This document shows, piece by piece, positions 29,730 to 38,783 of a stretch of DNA of 64,000 nucleotides. The DNA comes from Pseudomonas fluorescens. Lineage in GTDB: Bacteria > Pseudomonadota > Gammaproteobacteria > Pseudomonadales > Pseudomonadaceae. Location: NCBI RefSeq assembly GCF_002837185.1, contig NZ_KZ477986.1, positions 1 to 64,000 of the forward strand, in the 5' to 3' direction. A program made the translations under genes and the position numbers. The first letter of the stretch is position 1, and every line of letters starts with the position of its first letter. The notes under the pieces are model-generated. The model was not told the DNA's origin. It saw nothing but the letters and a program-made list of their open reading frames with translations, and ran no database searches.

Positions 29730-29865
29730 CCCATTCGACAAGGCGGATAAGGCCGTGCGGCCCCATTTGATTGACCGTCTCAAGGCCGCACGACGTCTGC
29801 GCCAACCTGTTCCCCTTCAATCGATCCAGGCGGGCCTGGGTGTATCAGGCATTTTCTCTATCGCG

Positions 29866-31104
29866 TTATTGATGTGAAGCGGTCATGCCGTGAAGGGCCA
29901 GATTGTTTGCCAGATCTGTATAGATATTGCGCAAGTCGGTGTTCAGTTCAGCCACCAGCGCTCGCTGTTTATTGCTTTCTTTAAGTTGACTGATAGCCGC
30001 CTGCTTGACGTGCATGCTGGTATTGGAATGAACCAGTGACTTGAACTGCGCGCGCTCCTGGGCGCTGTCAGCTTGTTCCGTGCGGGGCACTGCGTTCAGT
30101 TGTACAAAGCCTTTTTCGATGACGGCCAGTTCCAGTTTGATTCGGCGGTTGTTTGGCGCAGTCAGCAGCAGCGCGGGGTTCATGCCCTCGATCGAGCTGC
30201 CATCAAGATTGCCGTTGCGCCAGGCATCGCGCAAATTCACCAAGGCGCCCCGTGCGGCATCGACCGCCTGGGACGAGAGTTTATCCCCCAGGCCGTTGCG
30301 CTGTGCGGTATCGACAGTGCGGTCCAGTCGGTGGAGTGTCAGTTCCACCGATGCCAGTTGCTTGTGCCGCTCGAGATTCTGCTCCAGGCGTTTGCGCTCC
30401 GGAACCAGGCCGATGGAGGATTTGAACTGGCTGCTGCCTTTCAAACGGCCCGTCGCCCATGCATTGCGATAATCGGTCATGGCGTTGCGTTGTTTGAGAA
30501 AGAGGTCTTCCTCGGCGTGAGAGAGTGGGAGCGGCTGTTGCCGGATGTGGCTATCCAGCAGCGCAATCTCTTTGTCCAGGACGTTGATATGTTTGACCGC
30601 CTGTTCCAGGCCGTGCCCACTCAACTGCTTGCTCAGTGGTGCAGGCTGCAGGACGGCAACCGTTATCGGGTCCAGCTCGCAGGGCGGTGGCGGGGCGGCG
30701 GTGGCCCACGCTGCGCGTCGATCCAGCAGGGCAGTGCGTTGCTCCACGCGAGCTGTCAGTTGCGCGTAGCGTTGCTGGAGGACTTGCAGGCTTGTCCTGT
30801 CATCTGGTTGCACGGCGAAATGGCTGCGGCTTTGCTGGTCGAAGGTTGCAAGCGCGTCATTAATCCTTGAAATATGCATCCAGGCTTGAAGCTGATGGCC
30901 TCTGTCCTGCGGTGCACTCGCCAGCATGGGACTGACAGGGCTGAACAACGTCTGTTCAAGCCGCCGAGCGTTGTCGAGTATGTGTCGGTGCCCTTGCCCT
31001 ACCAGACTGTTGACCACCGCTTCATGGATAGCGCGGGTCTGCTGGAACAGCTGGCCCACGGTGGAACCAAGTGGGTTGGAGGGAAATACTTCGGGTCTGG
31101 TCAT
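29866..31104 (-). CDS. Unknown helical protein with AW-x2-G-x-L-x-GSS repeats
   Basis: A 412-residue protein of no recognised family, without signal peptide or membrane helix. It is rich in long helices (for example around residues 85-130 and 245-300). Two stretches share one pattern: RNAWATGRLKGSSQFK near residue 215 and RDAWRNGNLDGSSIEG near residue 295. Before the first comes SGHGLEQAVKHINVLDKEIALLDS, which is also seen in the upstream neighbour. It follows that neighbour by 36 bases with no clear ribosome-binding site, so translation may be coupled. A secreted effector or toxin-associated protein is possible but not shown. Confidence 0.75.
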   Translation of the reverse strand: MTRPEVFPSNPLGSTVGQLFQQTRAIHEAVVNSLVGQGHRHILDNARRLEQTLFSPVSPMLASAPQDRGHQLQAWMHISRINDALATFDQQSRSHFAVQPDDRTSLQVLQQRYAQLTARVEQRTALLDRRAAWATAAPPPPCELDPITVAVLQPAPLSKQLSGHGLEQAVKHINVLDKEIALLDSHIRQQPLPLSHAEEDLFLKQRNAMTDYRNAWATGRLKGSSQFKSSIGLVPERKRLEQNLERHKQLASVELTLHRLDRTVDTAQRNGLGDKLSSQAVDAARGALVNLRDAWRNGNLDGSSIEGMNPALLLTAPNNRRIKLELAVIEKGFVQLNAVPRTEQADSAQERAQFKSLVHSNTSMHVKQAAISQLKESNKQRALVAELNTDLRNIYTDLANNLALHGMTASHQ

Positions 31105-31140
31105 AATGGCATCTGCGCTACGGTTGAGTGGTAGTGGGCC

Positions 31141-31875
31141 TCAAATGTCTGCGTTCTTCAGTTCTTCAGCCAATCTGTAGACCTGTGCCAGGATTGGAGA
31201 TGCGCTCAGCGGGTCGGGCAGGTAAACGTTTCGGTATTCGGCTTGCGCAATATTCCACAGGTTGTCTATCGCTGCTTTCAGGTCGTTCTCCTTCAATGCT
31301 CGCGGAACAGTGAGGCACTGGCCGGCCAATTGAGTGACCAGCTGCGATGACCCAGCGAAAGCGCCGTTGGCCCAGGAATTTTTGAGGCTACCTATCTTGC
31401 GCCAGAGATTCCCGACGGTTTCCAGATCAATCGATGTTCCCTGCTCCTGGCCATGGCTCATCAACAATGCGCCCAGTTGTTCAGCCCGCTCGAGCAGGCG
31501 GTCGAGGCGGTGCACATGTTTGACTGCCTGGGACAGCGCTCTTCCTGACAAATGGGGAGAAAACTGTGTTGCATCCTGATGGGGGGAGGGGTTGGCTGTG
31601 TCTTGCTCGTCGTTTGCGTCACGTGCGGGCTGAGGGCTGATGCTGTTCGTGGCCTGCCAGTAGCTGGGCGGGAGCGATGCAGGTCGTTGTGATTCGAGCT
31701 GCCTGACCGAGTCCGGGTGCGTATCTTCGGCGTACATTTGCAGCGTGTTGAAATAGGCCTGAGCGCTGCGAGCACGCTGTTCCAGGGCGGGGTCCTGCTC
31801 CTCCGTATAAGCGGGGACCGTGTGCAATGTCCATGTCGTCGGGAAAGTGGGCGATTCCGCAATGGGTGTGGGCAT
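31141..31875 (-). CDS. Unknown protein, paralogous to its downstream neighbour
   Basis: A 244-residue protein of no recognised family. The N-terminal about 110 residues are Pro/Ser/Thr/Gln-rich and probably flexible. The C-terminal half has SGRALSQAVKHVHRLDRLLERAEQLG followed by LKNSWANGAFAGSSQLV, matching the repeat pattern of the next gene. AAGGA stands 8 bases before the ATG at 31875. A frame that continues upstream to 32043 has no matching start signal. The two genes form a short operon, divergent from hrpA, and look like products of duplication. Confidence 0.72.
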   Translation of the reverse strand: MPTPIAESPTFPTTWTLHTVPAYTEEQDPALEQRARSAQAYFNTLQMYAEDTHPDSVRQLESQRPASLPPSYWQATNSISPQPARDANDEQDTANPSPHQDATQFSPHLSGRALSQAVKHVHRLDRLLERAEQLGALLMSHGQEQGTSIDLETVGNLWRKIGSLKNSWANGAFAGSSQLVTQLAGQCLTVPRALKENDLKAAIDNLWNIAQAEYRNVYLPDPLSASPILAQVYRLAEELKNADI

Positions 31876-32178
31876 CAGGTTTTTCCTTGGCGAGCAGCGG
31901 AGAGTGGGAGTGCAGGTGTTGTCGCAGTAAAGCGCGCCGGACTGTGGCCAAGCCATATGAAGAGCTCTGATAGCCCTGTATGAAGAGTCTGATGAGGGAG
32001 TGGGCTGGGGCGTGCTCGTCGGGCTCAGAATAGCCTGCTGCACGCCTAGGAAACTGCCTTGTTACGGTGATGAAAGAGCCTGGTTCGTTCACAAGGTCAG
32101 AAATCTGCGACAATTGCCGCCTTACGATCATGTCACCGCAGGCTCACCTGCCTCACTATAAAGACCTTTGCGTACCTG

Positions 32179-35100
32179 ATGACTGACCAAGCCCCCACCC
32201 TCGACCAACTGCTCGACACCCTCGATCACGCCATGCTCGCCGACCGCCACCGTTTGCGCCGGCAGTTGCTTGAGCTGCGCAAAAAGCCCGACGAGCAGAA
32301 GCTGGCGCAGTGGGTGGCGCGCATGCAGGCGTCCTGCGCCCAGGTCACGGCGCGGCGTGCGAGCCTGCCGGTGATTCGTTACGACGACAGCCTGCCGATT
32401 GCGGCCAAGCGTGACGAGATCAAGGCTGCGCTGAACAAGCATCAGGTGCTGATCATTGCCGGCGAAACCGGCTCGGGTAAAACCACCCAGTTGCCGAAAA
32501 TCTGCCTGGAAATCGGCCGTGGCCAATACGGCCTGATCGGCCATACCCAGCCACGCCGGATCGCCGCGCGCAGCGTTGCCAGCCGTGTCGCCGAAGAACT
32601 GGCCACGCCGCTCGGCGCGTTGGTCGGCTATCAGGTGCGCTTCGAGGACCAGAGCGATTCCAATACGCTGATCAAGCTGATGACCGACGGTATCCTGCTG
32701 GCGGAAACCCAGAACGACCGCTACCTGGAACGCTATGACACGATCATCGTCGACGAAGCCCATGAGCGCAGCCTGAACATCGACTTCCTGCTCGGTTACC
32801 TCAAGACGCTGTTGCCGCGCCGGCCCGACCTGAAAGTCATCATTACCTCGGCCACCATCGACCTTGACCGTTTCTCCAAACACTTCGACGATGCGCCGAT
32901 TGTCGAGGTCTCGGGCCGCACGTTCCCGGTCGACACCTGGTACCGCCCGCTGACGCTGGAGCAGGATGAGGAGGGCAACCGCGTCGAGGACGACCTCACC
33001 GTCGACCAGGCGATCCTCGCCACCCTCGATGAAATCGCCGCCTATGAGCGCAGCGAACGGCGCAGCCCCGGCGATGTGCTGGTGTTCCTGCCCGGCGAAC
33101 GCGAGATTCGCGACGCCGCCGAGATGCTGCGCAAGGCCCAGCTCAAGCACACTGAAATCCTGCCGCTGTATGCGCGCCTGTCACCGGCCGAGCAACAGCG
33201 CATTTTCCAATCGCACACGGGCCGCCGCGTGGTACTGGCGACCAACGTCGCGGAAACCTCGTTGACGGTGCCGGGCATTCGTTATGTGATCGACAGCGGC
33301 ACCGCGCGCATCAGCCGCTACAGCTACCGCGCCAAGGTGCAGCGCTTGCCGATCGAAGCGATCTCCCAGGCCAGCGCCAACCAGCGTAAAGGCCGTTGCG
33401 GCCGGGTCGAGCCGGGCATCTGCATTCGGTTGTACAGCGAAGAAGACTTTATCGGGCGCCCGGAATTTACCGACCCTGAAATCCTGCGCACCAACCTGGC
33501 GGCGGTGATCCTGCAGATGCTGCACCTGCGCCTGGGCGAAATCACCGACTTTCCGTTTATCGAACCGCCGGATGGCAAGGCCATCAGCGACGGTTTCAAC
33601 CTGCTGCAAGAGCTGTCGGCGGTGGACCGCAACAGCCAGCTCACACCGTTGGGCCGCCAGCTGGCGCGCCTGCCGGTGGACCCGCGCATGGGCCGCATGC
33701 TGCTCGAAGCCGCCAAACTGGGCAGCTTGCAGGAAGTGCTGATCGTGGCCAGCGCCATGTCGATCCAGGACCCGCGCGAGCGTCCGCCGGAGCGCCAGCA
33801 GGCCGCCGACCAGGCCCATGCGCAGTGGAAAGACCCGGATTCGGACTTCGCCGGGCTGGTCAATCTGTGGCGCGGCTTTGAAGAGCAGCGCCAGGCACTG
33901 ACCGCCAGCCCGCTGCGCAACTGGTGTCGAAAGAACTTCCTCAACTACCTGCGCCTGCGCGAATGGCGCGACTCCCATCGCCAGTTGAGCCTGATCTGCC
34001 GCGACATGCAGTTGACGATCAACAAGGAACCGGCCGACTTCCCGAAATTGCACAAGGCGGTGCTGTCTGGCTTGCTCAGCCAGATCGGCCAGAAGACCGA
34101 GGACGGCGACTACCTGGGCGCGCGTCAGCGGCGCTTCTGGATTCATCCCTCCTCGGGCATCGGCAAGAAACGTCCGCAATGGCTGATGGCCGCTGAACTG
34201 GTGGAAACCACCAAGCTGTATGCGCGCATGGTGGCCAAGATCGACGCCGACTGGATCGAACCGCTGGCCGGGCACTTGATCAAGAAAAACCATTTCGAAC
34301 CGCATTGGGAGAAAAAGCGCGGCCAGGTGGTGGCGTTTGAACAGATCACCTTGTTCGGGCTGATCGTGGTCGGACGCCGGCCGGTGCATTACGGGCCGAT
34401 CGATCCGGCGGTGTCCCGTGAGTTGTTTATCCGTGAAGGCCTGGTGCGTGGGGAAATCCAGTCCCGCGCCAAGTGCCTTGCGGCCAACCAGCAACTGCTG
34501 GAGCAGCTCGACGAACTGGAAGCCAAGGCGCGCCGACGTGACATCCTGGCCGACGAGGAAACCCTCTACGCCTTCTACGATGCGCGCCTGCCGGCAGAGA
34601 TCCACCAGACGGCGACCTTCGACAGCTGGTACAAGGTCAACAGCCAGAAAGACCCGCAACTGCTGATCATGCGCGAGGAAGACGTACTGGCCCGCGAAGC
34701 CAGTGAAGTCACCGCCGCGCATTACCCGGACACCTTGCACCTGGGCGACCTGGCCCTGGCCTTGAGTTACCACTTCGAGCCCAATCACCCGCGTGACGGC
34801 GTCACCCTGCGTGTGCCGGCGCCGCTGTTGCCGGCATTGCCGGCCGAGCGCCTGGAATGGCTGGTGCCGGGGGTGATCGAAGCCAAGTGCATCGCGCTGG
34901 TGCGCAACTTGCCCAAGGCGCTGCGCAAGAACTTTGTGCCGGTGCCGGATTTCGTCAAGGCGGCGCTGCAGCGCATCGAGTTTGGCCAGGGCTCGCTGCC
35001 CCAGGCGCTGGGCCGCGAATTGCTGCGCATGACCGGTGCGCGGGTCAGCGATGAAGCCTGGGCCGAGGCGGCGCAGCAGGTGGAAAACCACCTGAAGATG

Positions 35101-36090
35101 AACCTGGAAGTGGTTGATGGTCAGGGTAAATTCCTCGGCGAAGGCCGTGACCTGGCGCAGCTGACGGCGCGTTTCGCCGAGGCCAGCCAGGCGGCGCTGG
35201 CGGTACCGCAAACCGCAAAAAGCCAGCAACCGGTAGAAGCCAAGGTGTTCGCACCCGTGGCGGAGAAGACCCAGCAAAACATCGCCGGCCTGTCGATGAC
35301 GGTCTACCCGGCGCTGGTGGAAGAAAACGGCACGGTCAAGGAGGGGCGTTTCTCCACGGCCGCCGAGGCCGAATTCCAGCACCGCCGTGCCTTGCAACGC
35401 CTGCTCATGCAGCAACTGGCGGAACCGGCGAAATTCCTGCGCGGCAAATTGCCGGGGCTGACCGAGTTGGGCCTGATGTATCGCGAACTGGGGCGCATCG
35501 ATGCACTGGTCGAAGATATCCTGCTCGCCAGTCTCGACACCTGCGTACTGGAAGGCGAAACCAATCTACCGCGCGATGGCGCCGGGCTGGCCGCGCTGGC
35601 CGAGCGCAAGCGTGGCGGCTGGACCGAGCACGCCGAGCGTCTGGCGCGCCTGACCCTGGAAGTGCTGAAACTCTGGCATGGCCTGCAAAAACGCTTCAAA
35701 GGCAAGATCGACCTGGCCCAGGCAGTGGCCTTGAACGATATCAAGCAGCAGTTGAGTCATCTGGTGTACCCGGGTTTTGTGCGCGAAACTCCGGCGCAGT
35801 GGTTCAAGGAGCTGCCGCGTTACCTCAAGGCCATTGAGTTGCGCCTGGAAAAACTGCCGAGCCAGGTGCAGAAGGACCGTGTGTGGAGCACCGAACTGAG
35901 CGGCCGGTGGGCCCAGTACCAGAACCGCCTGAACAAGCACGCCCAGGAAGGCAAGCGCGATCCTCAGCTGGAACTGTATCGCTGGTGGCTGGAGGAATAT
36001 CGGGTGTCGTTGTTCGGCCAGCAGTTGGGTACCAAGGTGCCCATATCCGACAAGCGATTGAGCAAGCAATGGAGCCAGGTAGAGCCTTGA
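32179..36090 (+). CDS. hrpA: ATP-dependent RNA helicase HrpA
   Basis: A 1303-residue DEAH-box helicase of the usual HrpA length. Walker A is GETGSGKTTQLPK near residue 95, and the DEAH box is DEAHERSLN near residue 195. Motif III is TSATID, and motif VI lies in QRKGRCGRVEPG. The helicase-associated and OB-fold domains follow, and a long C-terminal DUF3418-type region contains PALVEENGTVKEGRFSTAAEAEF. HrpA rescues stalled or collided ribosomes in studied bacteria. It stands alone with its own upstream region. Confidence 0.97.
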   Translation: MTDQAPTLDQLLDTLDHAMLADRHRLRRQLLELRKKPDEQKLAQWVARMQASCAQVTARRASLPVIRYDDSLPIAAKRDEIKAALNKHQVLIIAGETGSGKTTQLPKICLEIGRGQYGLIGHTQPRRIAARSVASRVAEELATPLGALVGYQVRFEDQSDSNTLIKLMTDGILLAETQNDRYLERYDTIIVDEAHERSLNIDFLLGYLKTLLPRRPDLKVIITSATIDLDRFSKHFDDAPIVEVSGRTFPVDTWYRPLTLEQDEEGNRVEDDLTVDQAILATLDEIAAYERSERRSPGDVLVFLPGEREIRDAAEMLRKAQLKHTEILPLYARLSPAEQQRIFQSHTGRRVVLATNVAETSLTVPGIRYVIDSGTARISRYSYRAKVQRLPIEAISQASANQRKGRCGRVEPGICIRLYSEEDFIGRPEFTDPEILRTNLAAVILQMLHLRLGEITDFPFIEPPDGKAISDGFNLLQELSAVDRNSQLTPLGRQLARLPVDPRMGRMLLEAAKLGSLQEVLIVASAMSIQDPRERPPERQQAADQAHAQWKDPDSDFAGLVNLWRGFEEQRQALTASPLRNWCRKNFLNYLRLREWRDSHRQLSLICRDMQLTINKEPADFPKLHKAVLSGLLSQIGQKTEDGDYLGARQRRFWIHPSSGIGKKRPQWLMAAELVETTKLYARMVAKIDADWIEPLAGHLIKKNHFEPHWEKKRGQVVAFEQITLFGLIVVGRRPVHYGPIDPAVSRELFIREGLVRGEIQSRAKCLAANQQLLEQLDELEAKARRRDILADEETLYAFYDARLPAEIHQTATFDSWYKVNSQKDPQLLIMREEDVLAREASEVTAAHYPDTLHLGDLALALSYHFEPNHPRDGVTLRVPAPLLPALPAERLEWLVPGVIEAKCIALVRNLPKALRKNFVPVPDFVKAALQRIEFGQGSLPQALGRELLRMTGARVSDEAWAEAAQQVENHLKMNLEVVDGQGKFLGEGRDLAQLTARFAEASQAALAVPQTAKSQQPVEAKVFAPVAEKTQQNIAGLSMTVYPALVEENGTVKEGRFSTAAEAEFQHRRALQRLLMQQLAEPAKFLRGKLPGLTELGLMYRELGRIDALVEDILLASLDTCVLEGETNLPRDGAGLAALAERKRGGWTEHAERLARLTLEVLKLWHGLQKRFKGKIDLAQAVALNDIKQQLSHLVYPGFVRETPAQWFKELPRYLKAIELRLEKLPSQVQKDRVWSTELSGRWAQYQNRLNKHAQEGKRDPQLELYRWWLEEYRVSLFGQQLGTKVPISDKRLSKQWSQVEP

Positions 36091-36125
36091 GGGCTGCCCA
36101 GTTTCCCAAGTGAGCAGCGATCAAA

Positions 36126-36391
36126 GGTGGGAGGGGGCTTGCCCCCGATGACTGAGTGTCAGCCACTGATGTCTTGACTGATACACCGCCATCGGGAGCA
36201 AGCCTCCTCCCACATTGTGAGCTGTGTGCAGCCGGACTATCGAGGAAATTTCCGACAAGGATTTGGGTCCAGTACCGCAGCAAGCAACTGGTAACACGGT
36301 CCCACTGTGGGAGGGGGCTTGCCCCCGATGACTGAGTGTCGGCCACTGATGTCTTGACTGATACACCGCCATCGGGAGCAAGCTCCCTCCT
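36126..36391. repeat. Two near-identical REPINs in tandem
   Basis: A REPIN at 36126-36215 recurs at 36306-36391 with the same spacer (ACTGAGTGTC, then a block beginning CACTGATGTC), offset by exactly 180 bases. The copies differ only at scattered positions. They lie in a 507-base gap between hrpA and the KASIII-like gene. This looks like a recent local duplication. Confidence 0.88.
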
Positions 36392-36524
36392 GCCTTTAAA
36401 CGGTGTTTGTCCGGGAAGTGGCGCCAAACCCCAGTGTTTGTGGCAAACTTCGCGCCCATAAATGCCGGAATCGTCGTAGCAGCGACGTGATGGAATAAAG
36501 CATTGCCAGTTTGATGCCCGCTGG

Positions 36525-36564
36525 ATGGAATCAAACGACCTACAGTTTGGTACGACGGTACCAA
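36525..36564. promoter_or_regulatory. Inverted repeats upstream of the KASIII-like gene
   Basis: CAAAC at 36532 and GTTTG at 36545 form one inverted pair. TTGGTAC at 36547 and GTACCAA at 36558 form a second with a 4-base spacer. They stand 34-66 bases before the start codon. The first half-sites resemble those of the fatty-acid regulator PsrA, but the 8-base spacing is too wide for its usual site, so the regulator is not assigned. Confidence 0.35.
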
Positions 36565-36597
36565 TATCTTCTGCCTGACAGATTTAGAGGAACGACC

Positions 36598-37719
36598 GTG
36601 CATAACGTCGTCATCAGCGGCACTGGCCTGTACACCCCGGCCAACAGCATCTCCAACGAAGAGCTGGTGCAGTCTTTCAATACCTATGTGCAGCAGTTCA
36701 ACAGCGAAAACGCCGCGGCCATCGAGCGCGGCGACGTGCAGGCGCTGACGGAGTCCAGTGCGGCATTCATTGAAAAAGCCTCGGGCATCAAGAGCCGCTT
36801 CGTGATGGACAAGGACGGCATTCTTGACCCGCAGCGCATGGCCCCACGCTTGCCCGAGCGCAGCAACGACGAATGGTCGGTGCTCTGCCAGATGGCCGTC
36901 GGCGCGGCCGAACAGGCCCTGCAACGCGCCGGCAAGACCGCCGCCGATATCGATGGCGTGATCGTCGCCTGTTCCAACCTGCAGCGTGCCTACCCGGCCA
37001 TCGCCATCGAGGTGCAGGAAGCCCTGGGTATCCAGGGCTTCGGGTTTGACATGAACGTGGCGTGTTCCTCGGCCACCTTCGGTATCCAGAATGCCGCCAA
37101 CAGCATCCAGCTGGGCCAGGCCCGGGCGATCCTGATGGTCAACCCGGAAGTCTGCACCGGCCACCTGAATTTCCGTGACCGCGACAGCCACTTCATCTTC
37201 GGCGATGCCGCCACGGCGGTGATCCTCGAGCGTGCCGACCTGGCGACCTCCGAGCACCAGTTCGACGTGGTGAGCACCAAGCTGCTGACCCAGTTCTCCA
37301 ACAACATCCGCAACAACTTCGGTTTCCTCAACCGCACCGCGGAAGAGGGCGTCGGCGCGCCGGACAAACTGTTCGTGCAGGAAGGCCGCAAGGTGTTCCG
37401 CGATGTCTGCCCGATGGTGGCCGAATTGATTGGCGCGCACCTGGCAGAAAACCAGCTGGGCGTCACGGATGTGAAGCGCTTCTGGCTGCACCAGGCCAAC
37501 CTGAGCATGAACCACTTGATCGTGAAGAAACTGTTGGGGCGCGAGGCTTCGGTGGAAGAAGCGCCGGTGATCCTCGATACCTACGCCAATACCAGTTCGG
37601 CAGGCTCGGTGATTGCGTTTCACACCTATCAGGATGACCTGCCCAAGGGCGCTGTCGCCGTACTCAGCTCTTTCGGCGCCGGGTATTCGATTGGCAGTGT
37701 GATCCTGCGTAAACGCTGA
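36598..37719 (+). CDS. Beta-ketoacyl-ACP synthase III-like enzyme
   Basis: A 373-residue thiolase-fold condensing enzyme. The catalytic cysteine is in DMNVACSSATFGIQNA near residue 147, the histidine in WLHQANLSMNHL near residue 300, and the asparagine in DTYANTSSAGSV near residue 330. The N-terminal part has an insertion (residues about 30-60) found in the group that includes P. aeruginosa PA3286, which condenses medium-chain acyl-CoA from beta-oxidation with malonyl-ACP. That activity is known there and inferred here. The start is a GTG at 36598 behind AGAGGA. The ECF sigma gene follows it, as next to PA3286. Confidence 0.88.
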   Translation: MHNVVISGTGLYTPANSISNEELVQSFNTYVQQFNSENAAAIERGDVQALTESSAAFIEKASGIKSRFVMDKDGILDPQRMAPRLPERSNDEWSVLCQMAVGAAEQALQRAGKTAADIDGVIVACSNLQRAYPAIAIEVQEALGIQGFGFDMNVACSSATFGIQNAANSIQLGQARAILMVNPEVCTGHLNFRDRDSHFIFGDAATAVILERADLATSEHQFDVVSTKLLTQFSNNIRNNFGFLNRTAEEGVGAPDKLFVQEGRKVFRDVCPMVAELIGAHLAENQLGVTDVKRFWLHQANLSMNHLIVKKLLGREASVEEAPVILDTYANTSSAGSVIAFHTYQDDLPKGAVAVLSSFGAGYSIGSVILRKR

Positions 37720-37742
37720 TTGCGCGGCCGGACGCGGGCAAA

Positions 37743-37770
37743 TGTGGGAGCAGGCTTGCCTGCGAAGGCA
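37743..37770. repeat. Single REP element
   Basis: TGTGGGAGCAGGCTTGCCTG, a REP variant, lies just past the KASIII-like stop. Confidence 0.7.
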
Positions 37771-37838
37771 TCGGCTCGGTGTGCCTTAATCATCGCTCCC
37801 GCGTTGAGCGTATTTCCAAGGCGAGATTGAGGTAAACG

Positions 37839-38453
37839 ATGGCGGCAGCGGACGACACGCATCTGCTTGAACGCCTGCTCAAGGGCGAGCAGCGGGCCTA
37901 CAAGGAGTTGGTCACCACGTACCAGAGTGCGATGCGGGCGGTGGCCTATGCCATCGTCGGCCAGCGGCATGCCGATGAAGTGGTGCAGGATGCCTGGCTG
38001 TCAGTGGTACGCAGCCTCGCCAGGTTCGAAGGGCGCTCCAGCCTGAAGACCTGGTTGCTGACCATCACCGCGAACGCCGCCAAGGGCCGCTACAAGCAAA
38101 ATCGTCGGGAAGTGTTGCTTGACGACTTGCCTTCTCCCCATGGAACCATCGGTGATGAACGCTTTACGCCTGACGATGGACACTGGGCCGTAGCGCCGTA
38201 TGCCTGGCACCAGGACACCCCGGAAGCCTTGCTGACCGAAGAGGAATTGCGCGACTGCCTGGAGCACACGCTTCTGAGCCTGTCCCAATTGCAAAGCAGC
38301 GTGCTGGTGCTGCGTGAGCGCCAGGGCCTGGAGCTGGAAGAAATCTGTAATCTTCTGACGCTCTCGCTCTCCAATGTGCGTGTGTTGTTGCACCGGGCAC
38401 GGCTTAAAGTCTTTGCCACAGTGGAGCACTTTGAGGAAACGGGCGAATGTTGA
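37839..38453 (+). CDS. ECF-type RNA polymerase sigma factor
   Basis: A 204-residue group IV sigma factor. Region 2 spans residues about 20-90 (ELVTTYQSAMRAVAYAIVGQRHADEVVQDAWLSVVRSL). Region 4 is at about 140-195 (LSQLQSSVLVLRERQGLELEEICNLLTLSLSNVRVLLHRAR). It overlaps the following anti-sigma gene by seven bases. The pair should be co-regulated and respond to an envelope or redox signal, but its targets cannot be told. The porin gene beyond, on the other strand, is a candidate by position only. Confidence 0.93.
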   Translation: MAAADDTHLLERLLKGEQRAYKELVTTYQSAMRAVAYAIVGQRHADEVVQDAWLSVVRSLARFEGRSSLKTWLLTITANAAKGRYKQNRREVLLDDLPSPHGTIGDERFTPDDGHWAVAPYAWHQDTPEALLTEEELRDCLEHTLLSLSQLQSSVLVLRERQGLELEEICNLLTLSLSNVRVLLHRARLKVFATVEHFEETGEC

Positions 38454-38680
38454 CGTGTAAGGAACAAGTGGCACGTTCCAGTGACTACCTCGATGCGCAA
38501 TTGACCTTTCGTGAGCGTCTGCTGGTGCGTCATCACTTGATGTTCTGCCCCAACTGCCGACGATTTATCCGTCAGATGCGCCTGATGCAGGCGACGTTGC
38601 GGATCATGCCGGACGAGCCGGTGCAGGATGCGGATGCGCTGGCCGAGCGACTCGCGGCCCAGCGGCGTAAAGGTGTGTAG
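38447..38680 (+). CDS. Anti-sigma factor, zinc-binding zf-HC2 type
   Basis: A 77-residue soluble anti-sigma protein. The zinc motif is H-x3-C-x2-C (HHLMFCPNC near residues 30-37), with an upstream cysteine at position 4. No membrane helix is present, so sensing should be in the cytosol. It overlaps the end of the ECF sigma gene. Its stop codon lies within the first bases of a REPIN. Confidence 0.9.
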   Translation: MLTCKEQVARSSDYLDAQLTFRERLLVRHHLMFCPNCRRFIRQMRLMQATLRIMPDEPVQDADALAERLAAQRRKGV

Positions 38681-38775
38681 GCGCGAGCTGGCTCGCGAAA
38701 AACGTCAACGATAGCGCGGGTAGCCTGGATAACCGCGCTGCCTGTTCGTTCTTCGCGAGCCAGCTTGCGCCTACA
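38677..38775. repeat. REPIN after the anti-sigma gene
   Basis: Inverted REP copies of the GTAGG-CGCGAGCTGGCTCGCG type surround a spacer starting AAAAACGTCAACG. It is related to the REPIN at 20191-20290. It starts on the anti-sigma stop codon and ends 9 bases before the porin stop. Confidence 0.88.
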
Positions 38776-38783
38776 GGGTGAGG

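Noticed and set aside
33181..35415. 744-codon open frame antisense to hrpA
   Set aside because: It is a shadow of a high-GC gene with strong third-position bias. The composition (rich in Gln, Val, Gly, His) and lack of any domain argue against coding.
36532..36549. PsrA binding site before the KASIII-like gene
   Set aside because: CAAAC and GTTTG are separated by eight bases, more than the two to four of the usual site. I kept it only as an inverted repeat.
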